A DNA stretch of 8,223 nucleotides from Candidatus Magasanikbacteria bacterium CG_4_10_14_0_8_um_filter_42_12. Lineage in GTDB: Bacteria; Patescibacteriota; Patescibacteriia; Magasanikbacterales; UBA922. The position numbers were made by a program, and so were the translations under genes. Shown piece by piece: positions 1 through 5,278 of this stretch. Numbering within the stretch: position 1 is the first letter of the stretch; each line of letters starts with the position of its first letter. The DNA lies in assembly GCA_002784795.1 (NCBI GenBank), contig PFLZ01000032.1, positions 1 through 8,223 on the forward strand, written 5' to 3'. Below the pieces are notes generated by a model. That model saw only the letters and a program-made list of their open reading frames with translations, was not told the origin of the DNA and did no database searches.

Positions 1-149
1 AGTTGTTTTTTCTCTATACTATGCCACAAATTGCACTTTTTAGCCGACCGTTTTGTCCATTAAGTCGAATTTTACGAACGTGTTAAGGAAGAGCTTCTGT
101 TTGATTAGGAATAGTTCATACAAAGTAATTGATCCCAAAAAATTGAAAC
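1..149. other. left-edge stretch with no supportable gene
   Basis: All three forward frames close early. The only short open stretch in them is a 21-codon frame at 21-86, preceded by TATACT, and its product resembles nothing I know. Reverse-strand ATGs at 119 and 59 run into stops within a few codons. I see no tRNA or rRNA fold. It may be the tail or spacer of a neighbouring unit that converges on the terminator at 150-182. Confidence 0.5.
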
Positions 150-182
150 AAAAAAACATCAGCCATACGCTGATGTTTTTTT
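150..182. terminator. bidirectional intrinsic terminator after rnc
   Basis: Seven A's (150-156), the arm CATCAGC (157-163), the loop CATAC, the arm GCTGATG (169-175) and seven T's (176-182) form a perfect hairpin. Because the A-tract and T-tract mirror each other, it gives a stem plus U-run on both strands. On the minus strand it lies about 25 nt past the rnc stop codon and should end the rpmF-nusB-rnc transcript. On the plus strand it could end an upstream gene outside the window. Confidence 0.93.
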
Positions 183-207
183 GTTGCATGCTACTTGTTA
201 TCTGAAA

Positions 208-969
208 TTACCCAATCGGATCTTCATTTTTTCGTTCCATAATTTCTGTCTTTGGTCCTTTCCATTTTTTCTTTGCGAGCGCTGCTTCTGCGGCTGCGAC
301 TTGCGCTTCTTGTTTACTGCCACCTTCACCTTCTGCAATTTTTTCTTTTTCGAGATAGACACCCACGACAAATTGCTTTGCATGATCAGGGCCATCTTCT
401 CGCATGACTTTGTATGTTGGGGTGACGCCGACAATATCTTGTGCAGATTCTTGAAATCTTGATTTTGGATCCATCCAGAGGCCGAGGTCGAGGACTTCTC
501 CAAGCTTGCTCACGATCCACCGCAATACAAATTGTTTTGCAATCTCCCAGCCTTGATCGAGATAAATAGCACCGATCAATGCTTCTACTGCATTCGCGAG
601 AATATATTCACGGGCTTTGCTGTTTGCATCTTGTGATTCACCACGACTCAGAAAGAGATATGGTTCGATACCAATTTCATTACCGACGAGGGCACAGTTT
701 TTTCCATTCACGAGGGCTGCGCGCCAGTTGGTGAGTTCCCCCTCTGGATTGAGATAGTTTGCAAATAAAAATTCTGTCACAATCAGTTCGAGGACAGCAT
801 CGCCGAGAAATTCGAGACGTTCATTGTGAGCAAGAGGAAAGTCTCTGTTTTCATTGAGAAAAGACCTGTGCACGAGTGCCTGGACGAGCATGTCTTTATT
901 GTTGAAGACAATCCCGAGAGAGTCTTCGAGTTGTTTGAAGTTGTGTTCTTCGTATTGTGGAATCGGCAT
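208..969 (-). CDS. rnc: ribonuclease III
   Basis: This 253-residue double-stranded RNA endonuclease matures rRNA and processes structured mRNA. The N-terminal RNase III domain spans about residues 8-150 and the C-terminal dsRNA-binding domain about 168-238, which is the usual length and order. The signature NERLEFLGDAVL (residues 49-60) supplies E50, E53 and D57, equivalent to E. coli E38, E41 and D45. The second metal-binding stretch reads LANAVEALIGAIYLD: E129 matches the essential E117, but the residue matching D114 is Asn126 (codon AAT, 592-594). It is the last gene of an operon with rpmF and nusB, about 106 nt after nusB. The ATG at 969 suits the family N-terminus. No good Shine-Dalgarno precedes it; only a weak GGAA/GGAT lies 13-18 nt upstream. 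Identity is certain; the effect of Asn126 is not. Confidence 0.97.
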   Translation of the reverse strand: MPIPQYEEHNFKQLEDSLGIVFNNKDMLVQALVHRSFLNENRDFPLAHNERLEFLGDAVLELIVTEFLFANYLNPEGELTNWRAALVNGKNCALVGNEIGIEPYLFLSRGESQDANSKAREYILANAVEALIGAIYLDQGWEIAKQFVLRWIVSKLGEVLDLGLWMDPKSRFQESAQDIVGVTPTYKVMREDGPDHAKQFVVGVYLEKEKIAEGEGGSKQEAQVAAAEAALAKKKWKGPKTEIMERKNEDPIG

Positions 970-1045
970 AGTATATGCAGCTATCCGTTCCGACTCACAT
1001 CAGCTCTTATACACAGAAGAGATTATGTGAAACGAAAGGGGAGAA

Positions 1046-1078
1046 TTAGGTGTTAGAGCGTTAGGTATTAGGGTATTA
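1046..1078. repeat. degenerate telomere-like TTAGG tandem repeat
   Basis: On the plus strand four 7-8 nt units follow one another: TTAGGTG (1046-1052), TTAGAGCG (1053-1060), TTAGGTA (1061-1067) and TTAGGGTA (1068-1075). A fifth TTA (1076-1078) is the complement of the nusB stop codon. Read on the transcribed strand this is a CCTAA-type tract starting exactly at the nusB TAA. It fills the 5' third of the nusB-rnc spacer. The function is unknown. It could be replication slippage, or a copy of a dispersed intergenic repeat. Confidence 0.7.
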
Positions 1079-1504
1079 CTTCGTGCTTTCCTCTACTTCT
1101 TTGAACATTGCGCCGAGGATACCGTTGACAAATTTTCCTGATGATTGTCCACCGTATGATTTTGCAATTTCAATTGCTTCGTTGATAGCGACTTTTGCAG
1201 GAATCTCGTTGTTGAAATAGAGTTCATACACACCAATGCGCAGAATATTTCGGTCGACAATAGCCATTTGATCGAGCGACCAATTTGGGGCATGTTCTTC
1301 TATCTTTTTATCAATGTCCTTCAAATGCATAAGAACACCATCAACGGTGTTCTTGACAAACGCAATTTCTTTTTCAAGTCCGACACCAAACTCTTCGATC
1401 TGCTGATCGACGATTGCTGGGATTCCTGCTGTAGGTTTCCCTTTGAAGTCCCATTGATAGAGGACTTGCATGACGATAGAGCGTGCGAGATGTCGGTGTG
1501 ACAT
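1076..1504 (-). CDS. nusB: transcription antitermination / rRNA processing factor NusB
   Basis: The product is 142 residues, normal for NusB, an all-helical RNA-binding protein. With NusE (S10) it binds boxA of rRNA leaders and supports antitermination. Family marks are an N-terminal helix with [13 protein letters not shown] (residues 7-19), then [22 protein letters not shown] (split around residues 74-95), [18 protein letters not shown] (101-118) and the closing KFVNGILG (124-131). It sits between rpmF (42 nt upstream) and rnc, an order linking ribosome assembly with rRNA processing. The 20 nt before the ATG are pyrimidine-rich (TTTCTCCC) with no Shine-Dalgarno, so translation probably depends on the operon message rather than a strong site of its own. 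The stop codon is part of the TTAGG-type repeat. Confidence 0.95.
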   Translation of the reverse strand: MSHRHLARSIVMQVLYQWDFKGKPTAGIPAIVDQQIEEFGVGLEKEIAFVKNTVDGVLMHLKDIDKKIEEHAPNWSLDQMAIVDRNILRIGVYELYFNNEIPAKVAINEAIEIAKSYGGQSSGKFVNGILGAMFKEVEESTK

Positions 1505-1546
1505 GGGAGAAACGGTTAGTGTGTTGACAAGCGTACTACGAGAGTA

Positions 1547-1762
1547 TTAGCTTGCTTTTTTGACACGGCGAATACGTCGAGTCGTTCGTTTTTCGACATC
1601 TACCACTTGCTTCCCTTTATACTTCCCAGAAACTGGGCTTGCATGGTGAGGAAGATGTGGGTTGCCATCTTGATCAACGAGGACTTTCACTGGCTTGAGG
1701 GCATGGTGAGAACGTCGTGTACGTTGACGTGGTTTCGATGTCTTTGTTTTTGGATGTGCCAT
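1547..1762 (-). CDS. rpmF: 50S ribosomal protein L32, cysteine-free form
   Basis: This small basic 71-residue protein of the large subunit starts with the diagnostic MAHPKTKTSKPRQRTRRSHH. The second half, HLPHHASPVSGKYKGKQVV (residues 36-54), matches the usual zinc-ribbon part of L32. All cysteines are gone: the CxxC pairs are replaced by residues such as D30/G33 and A41/S45. This is a zinc-independent version, known in several bacterial lineages. A longer reading frame from a TTG at 1900 is open, but only the ATG at 1762 gives the conserved N-terminus. The gene leads the rpmF-nusB-rnc operon. Its ATG lies only 9 nt downstream of a good extended -10 box, so the message may be leaderless. Confidence 0.95.
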   Translation of the reverse strand: MAHPKTKTSKPRQRTRRSHHALKPVKVLVDQDGNPHLPHHASPVSGKYKGKQVVDVEKRTTRRIRRVKKAS

Positions 1763-1771
1763 ATAGAATAT

Positions 1772-1780
1772 AGTATAGCA
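1772..1780 (-). promoter_or_regulatory. extended -10 promoter candidate for rpmF operon
   Basis: On the minus strand TGCTATACT (1780 down to 1772) matches the extended -10 form TGnTATAAT with one mismatch. No TTGACA-like -35 is seen at 16-18 nt, as is common for extended -10 promoters. Normal spacing puts the start of transcription near 1765, about 3 nt before the rpmF ATG at 1762, so the transcript would be essentially leaderless. The box position is read from sequence; use in the cell is inferred. Confidence 0.6.
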
Positions 1781-1876
1781 AAAAATCAAAGAGATTGCAT
1801 GAAAGAGTCTGCCTCCAATATTTTTCCCGACTCCATCTCGATCATTTTTGGCTGCAAAACATTCAAATTTCGTCAG

Positions 1877-1891
1877 TATAATACCATTATA
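1877..1891. repeat. short inverted repeat TATAAT-3nt-ATTATA
   Basis: TATAAT (1877-1882) and ATTATA (1886-1891) form a perfect 6-bp inverted repeat around ACC, so each strand carries a consensus -10 hexamer. Neither has a matching -35. On the minus strand it is immediately preceded by AGGAGG (1897 down to 1892), the only strong Shine-Dalgarno-like string seen near a start codon in this window. That string leads into the 4-codon frame ATG-GTA-TTA-TAC-TGA (1887 down to 1873). It may be a back-to-back promoter, an operator, or chance. Confidence 0.4.
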
Positions 1892-2019
1892 CCTCCTCAA
1901 TTTTCATGTTTTTCGCTCAAAATATGAACAAGATGACTCTAGAAAAAAGATTGTAGCCAGGCTCCAAGCCAAAAGACTATAGCATAGAGTATGGAAAAGA
2001 TCAAGTGTATAGCTTTCCT

Positions 2020-2049
2020 TTGCGGTTTTTGGTACTTTTCAGGTACAAT
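2020..2049 (+). promoter_or_regulatory. promoter candidate for femAB-PAP2 genes
   Basis: TACAAT (2044-2049) is a -10 box with one mismatch. TTGCGG (2020-2025), 18 nt upstream, is a weak -35. Standard geometry starts transcription at about 2056, exactly the A of the gene's ATG. The string GTACAATAG is shared with the promoter at 3509-3537, which supports a common promoter type. Confidence 0.5.
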
Positions 2050-2055
2050 AGTAGC

Positions 2056-2994
2056 ATGATTATACAAGAAATTACCAAACAGGCTGACTGGAAGCCAAAA
2101 ACGAACGAATTCCTCCAATCTTGGGAATGGGGGAAGTTTCAGCGTGCTGTGGGACATGAGCCGGTGAGACTTTGCGTTGATAATACCTATATACAGGGAT
2201 TTGTGCAGCAACTCCCGTTTGGAATGACATATGTATATGTCCCCAGAATGCAGATTTCAGATTCTGGATTTCAGCATTTCATTCAAGAAATGAAAATACG
2301 TGGTTTTTTGTTTGTTCGTGTAGAGCCACACAATTCTGAATTCCAAAATCTGAAATCTGCAATCCTTGTTCGTTGTCGCCAACCACAACATACGCTTGTT
2401 CTCGATCTCACCCAATCAGAAGAGACACTGCTCAAAAACATGCACAGTAAAACGCGGTATAATATTCGTCTGGCAGAAAAGAAAGGCGTGGAGATCAAAG
2501 AGGGGAAAGACGTGGATGTCTTTTGGTCATTGAATACCGAAACAACAGACCGAGATAATTTCAAAAGTCATGACAACGCGTATTATACAAAGATGCTTGA
2601 GATGGAGAATACGTATCAGCTCACGGCGTGGTATGAGGGCAAGCCTATTGCAACCCAAATTTATATTGCCAATGCAGGAGTCTATACATATGTACATGGG
2701 GCATCATCAAATGAGTATCGCAATGTGATGGCGCCATATCTGTTGCAATGGCGTTCTATTCAAATAGCAAAAAAGTTTGGGAATACGTCGTATGATTTTT
2801 GGGGTGTTGCAGCTCCTCAAGCGGACGGAAAAACAGTTCATACATATAGTTGGGATGATGCTGATAAACTTAGCAATGTCACACGGTACAAAGCAGGTTT
2901 TGGTGGAAAGGCTGTGTTGTATCCAGATGCATTTGAGATCCCTTTGAAATCATTGCAATACAAACTGTTTCAATTCGCAAAAAAAGTCTTATGA
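2056..2994 (+). CDS. FemAB-family peptidoglycan bridge aminoacyltransferase
   Basis: The 312-residue product belongs to the FemA/FemB/FemX (Fem transferase) family. Members use aminoacyl-tRNA to add amino acids to the peptide stem of lipid II or peptidoglycan at the inner face of the membrane. Visible marks are WEWGKFQ (residues 23-29), RYNIRLAEKKGV (134-145) in the first GNAT-like domain, YTYVHGASS and DFWGV (247-251) in the second, and the closing YKAGFGG (278-284). There is no long coiled-coil insert as in staphylococcal FemA. The ATG at 2056 is preferred over one at 2005, because the family start follows it and a -10 box lies between them. The stop overlaps the next gene's ATG (ATGA), implying translational coupling. 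An imperfect inverted repeat lies within codons about 65-102. Which amino acid is transferred cannot be read from sequence. Confidence 0.88.
   Translation: MIIQEITKQADWKPKTNEFLQSWEWGKFQRAVGHEPVRLCVDNTYIQGFVQQLPFGMTYVYVPRMQISDSGFQHFIQEMKIRGFLFVRVEPHNSEFQNLKSAILVRCRQPQHTLVLDLTQSEETLLKNMHSKTRYNIRLAEKKGVEIKEGKDVDVFWSLNTETTDRDNFKSHDNAYYTKMLEMENTYQLTAWYEGKPIATQIYIANAGVYTYVHGASSNEYRNVMAPYLLQWRSIQIAKKFGNTSYDFWGVAAPQADGKTVHTYSWDDADKLSNVTRYKAGFGGKAVLYPDAFEIPLKSLQYKLFQFAKKVL
2250..2360. repeat. imperfect inverted repeat inside femAB-like gene
   Basis: The arm 2250-2278 and the reverse complement of 2332-2360 agree at 26 of 29 positions, with a perfect first block GCAGATTTCAGATT. A 53-nt spacer separates them. 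The two arms encode unrelated residues (QISDSGFQH and SEFQNLKSA), so the symmetry is at DNA/RNA level, not a protein repeat. The transcript could fold into a long stem. The TCTGAAATCTGCAATC-style arm looks like low-complexity repeat material rather than ordinary coding sequence. Confidence 0.75.
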
Positions 2995-3512
2995 ACACTC
3001 CATGGACTGCTTCATTATTTTTAAAAATAAATACACTCGTCGGCAAGTGGCCGGTGCTTGATCGAGCTGCTATATTTTTTGCACACTATGCATTATGGAT
3101 CTGTGCAATCATATTGCTCTATACGTGGTGGGGATATGGTATTATTGTCCCGCTTGTTGCAGAGTTTCTTGTGATGTCCGCTGTGGCATTTTCGTTTAGT
3201 TATATGGTTGCTTTGTGGACATCGCGTCCAAGACCAATCTTGCAATTTCCGAATACAAAGGTCTTGATTCGCACTATGGGCACATGGAAATCATTCCCAT
3301 CTGATCATGCGATCTCAGCAGTCCTCTTGGCATATGCTGGGTGGATAACGTTTCCAGGTCTGATTGGGATGCTATTTGTGATTGTTTCCATCTTGATTGC
3401 CTGTAGCCGTGTGTGGGTGGGGGTGCATTACCCGAGAGATATCTTGGGCGGGGGAGCCGTAGGCATCCTTGTTATTTTTGCGAGTAAGATGTTTACGTTT
3501 TTCCCTGGTTGA
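2991..3512 (+). CDS. PAP2-family membrane phosphatase, possibly undecaprenyl-PP phosphatase
   Basis: This 173-residue protein has several hydrophobic segments (about 27-47, 51-75, 108-137 and 152-170) and the PAP2 acid-phosphatase motifs. Motif C2 is FPSDHA with catalytic His106. Motif C3 is SR (139-140) followed by H146 and D150, the full SRxxxxxHxxxD. Motif C1 keeps RPRP (79-82) but lacks the usual lysine seven residues ahead. The PSDH form of C2 is typical of BcrC-type undecaprenyl-pyrophosphate phosphatases, so lipid-carrier recycling is a reasonable inference. Other lipid phosphates (phosphatidylglycerol-P, phosphatidate) remain possible. Its ATG overlaps the stop of the FemAB-like gene by ATGA, and no Shine-Dalgarno is present. 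The TGA stop is embedded in the -35 box of the next promoter. Confidence 0.88.
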   Translation: MNTPWTASLFLKINTLVGKWPVLDRAAIFFAHYALWICAIILLYTWWGYGIIVPLVAEFLVMSAVAFSFSYMVALWTSRPRPILQFPNTKVLIRTMGTWKSFPSDHAISAVLLAYAGWITFPGLIGMLFVIVSILIACSRVWVGVHYPRDILGGGAVGILVIFASKMFTFFPG

Positions 3513-3537
3513 CCAATTGCTTTTGCTTACGTACAAT
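3509..3537 (+). promoter_or_regulatory. sigma70-type promoter for the nucleotidyltransferase operon
   Basis: TTGACC (3509-3514), 17 nt, then TACAAT (3532-3537) is the best promoter in the window: five of six matches in each box and ideal spacing. The start is predicted near 3544, 3 nt before the ATG at 3547, which leaves no room for a ribosome-binding site. The -35 box contains the TGA stop (3510-3512) of the PAP2 gene, so the preceding coding region and promoter overlap. Confidence 0.75.
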
Positions 3538-3546
3538 AGACGCATT

Positions 3547-4242
3547 ATGAATGCTATTATCCTTTGTGGAGGACTCTCCACCCGTCTAGGTGATATTACC
3601 AAAGCGGTCCCAAAAATTCTTCTTCCTATCGGTGACAAGACTGTCCTCGATTGGCAACTTGATATGCTCAAAACATTGGGCGTGTCTGACGTCGTGCTCG
3701 CTGCAGGACATCTTTCTGATGTGCTCAGAAAAGAAGTGGGTGATGAACGAAATGGTATGAACTTGATTCATGTTGTAGAAGAAAAAAAACTTGGCACAGG
3801 TGGTGCTATCAAGCATGCTATGAATCATGTGTCAGAGCCTGATGATGTGACTCTTATTTTGAATGGTGATATTTTAACAAACGTTGATCTTGTCGACATG
3901 GTGGGGAAGGTCAGTTGTGAGAGTGAAGGAGTGATCCTCGGGACACGTGTCGACAATGTATCGAGTTATGGCACGCTTGATTATGATGACACCGGACACC
4001 TCAAAACATTTAAAGAAAAAGAAGGTATTCACAAACCAGGATATATTAATGGTGGTATCTACTTGTTTACTCCACACGCCAAAAAACATTTTCCATCCGT
4101 TGATACATTTAGTATTGAGTATGATGTTTTTCCCAACATGAAAAATCTGTATGTGTATGAGTCAGATAGTCCATGGGTAGATGTCGGTGTGCCAGAGCGA
4201 CTCGAGTGGGCACGCAACAATTGGCATAGTATTCGCGCATAA
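3547..4242 (+). CDS. NTP-transferase family sugar-phosphate nucleotidyltransferase
   Basis: The 231-residue product is a single Rossmann-like nucleotidyltransferase domain that joins an NTP and a sugar-1-phosphate to give a nucleotide sugar. Motifs in order are AIILCGGLSTRLGDITKAVPK (split at residues 3-23, with Gly-rich loop, R13 and K23), GTGGA (83-87) that holds the base and ribose, NGD (106-108) with the metal-binding Asp108, and the late PWVDVGVPERLEWA. Length and the C-terminal VDVGVPE are closest to HddC, mannose-1-phosphate guanylyltransferase and MurU-like members. The exact sugar and nucleotide cannot be fixed from sequence. The ATG at 3547 is chosen because MNAIILCGG is the family start; an open extension to 3469 lies inside the PAP2 gene. 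It is the first gene behind the promoter at 3509-3537, with 4 nt to mltG. Confidence 0.88.
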   Translation: MNAIILCGGLSTRLGDITKAVPKILLPIGDKTVLDWQLDMLKTLGVSDVVLAAGHLSDVLRKEVGDERNGMNLIHVVEEKKLGTGGAIKHAMNHVSEPDDVTLILNGDILTNVDLVDMVGKVSCESEGVILGTRVDNVSSYGTLDYDDTGHLKTFKEKEGIHKPGYINGGIYLFTPHAKKHFPSVDTFSIEYDVFPNMKNLYVYESDSPWVDVGVPERLEWARNNWHSIRA

Positions 4243-4246
4243 TTAC

Positions 4247-5275
4247 ATGAAAAAGAAACTGCTCATCGGTGTTGTTCTGATCCTCCTCTTTGGAGGGTTT
4301 CTTTTCTATCGAGGCATATACATGCAAACAGGTGAAGTGGAAGAAGAAAAAACAATTGTTATTTCACCAGGACTCACAGTGAGAGAAATTTCATCGTTAC
4401 TCAAACATGAAGGAATAATTTCTTCTGATAAGATATTGGTAACATATCTTGTATGGAAACAGCTCGATACAAAAATCCAACATGGTGATATTACCTTTGA
4501 ACCGCCACATACCATTGCTCGCGTGGCAGAGGAGCTGACATCACGAACGTCTGTTGCCGAAAAAGAAATCACTATTTTGCCAGGATGGAATCTTCGTGAG
4601 ATTGCTTCGTATGTTGAAAAAACAGGGATTACTACACAAGAATCGTTTTTTGAAGTCGTAGGCTCCCCATTGAGTATAAAGGCAGGGAGTTATGATATCC
4701 AAGATATAGATGTATTTGCTTCTGTCCCAAATGAGGTAAATCTCGAAGGGTATTTGCGTCCTGACACGTTTCGTATTTTTGCGAGCGCATCTGCTGCTGA
4801 GATTGTCGACAAATTGGTGCAGGCGCGTGCAGATCAATTTTCCGATCAGATGCTTGCCGATATAAAAAAGCAAGGGAAAACGGTGCATGAGATCATGACC
4901 ATGGCGAGTATTCTTGAGAGAGAAGTGCGGACGCCAGAAGATAGACGTCTTGTGTCAGATTTATTTTGGCGAAGAAACAATATTGGTATGGCACTCCAAG
5001 CAGATTCAACAGTGCATTACATCGTGGGAACTGACAACAGCGTCTTTACCTCTGCGAGTGATCGTGCGACTGATTCTCTTTGGAATACGTATAAATATCC
5101 GGGCTTGCCACCGGGACCTATTAGCAACCCATCGCTCGATGCGATCATGGCAGCTATCTATCCCGAGGCAAATGACTCTTGGTATTTTCTCACCACACTC
5201 GATACGGGTGAAGTGAAATATGCCAGAACACTCGATGAACACAATACCAATGCGTACAATTATTTACGACAATAA
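4247..5275 (+). CDS. mltG: endolytic murein transglycosylase MltG (YceG-like)
   Basis: The 342-residue single-pass membrane enzyme cuts nascent glycan strands with release of a 1,6-anhydro end, so it sets strand length. A positively charged start (MKKK) and one transmembrane segment (about residues 4-21) anchor it with the domain outside. A LysM-like part follows (about 36-105). The catalytic region contains LEGYLRPDTF (166-175), MASILEREV (219-227), where E224 aligns with the catalytic E218 of E. coli MltG, QADSTV (251-256) and the hallmark NTYKYPGLPPGPISNPSLDAI (split from residue 280). All key parts are present. The start at 4247 gives the membrane anchor; an earlier ATG at 4181 lies in the preceding gene. 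No Shine-Dalgarno is seen, and with a 4-nt gap after the nucleotidyltransferase stop, translation is probably coupled. Confidence 0.95.
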   Translation: MKKKLLIGVVLILLFGGFLFYRGIYMQTGEVEEEKTIVISPGLTVREISSLLKHEGIISSDKILVTYLVWKQLDTKIQHGDITFEPPHTIARVAEELTSRTSVAEKEITILPGWNLREIASYVEKTGITTQESFFEVVGSPLSIKAGSYDIQDIDVFASVPNEVNLEGYLRPDTFRIFASASAAEIVDKLVQARADQFSDQMLADIKKQGKTVHEIMTMASILEREVRTPEDRRLVSDLFWRRNNIGMALQADSTVHYIVGTDNSVFTSASDRATDSLWNTYKYPGLPPGPISNPSLDAIMAAIYPEANDSWYFLTTLDTGEVKYARTLDEHNTNAYNYLRQ

Positions 5276-5278
5276 TAT

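Larger units (their letters stand above)
1763..2055. other. divergent intergenic region between rpmF and femAB-like gene
   Basis: These 293 bases separate the leftward rpmF operon from the rightward envelope genes and hold no convincing gene. The rpmF promoter candidate is at 1772-1780, the femAB promoter candidate is at 2020-2049, and an AT-rich inverted repeat is at 1877-1891. The frames open across it are extensions of the flanking genes or lack any family resemblance. Confidence 0.6.

Noticed and set aside
21..86. 21-codon frame at the left edge preceded by TATACT
   Set aside because: Very short, no recognisable product, and the box is too close to the ATG to drive it normally.
1524..1551. 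Plus-strand TTGACA between nusB and rpmF as an antisense promoter
   Set aside because: No acceptable -10 box at 16-18 nt downstream.
1763..1900. 46-codon N-terminal extension of L32 from a TTG at 1900
   Set aside because: L32 starts at MAHPK; the extension resembles nothing and spans the promoter candidate.
2005..2055. Earlier ATG start for the FemAB-like gene
   Set aside because: The 17 extra residues are not family-like and the -10 box at 2044-2049 would lie inside the gene.
3469..3546. Earlier start of the nucleotidyltransferase within the PAP2 gene
   Set aside because: The family begins at MNAIILCGG; the extension overlaps PAP2 coding sequence and the promoter.
4181..4246. Earlier ATG start for mltG
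   Set aside because: It overlaps the nucleotidyltransferase gene and puts a polar stretch before the MKKK membrane anchor.
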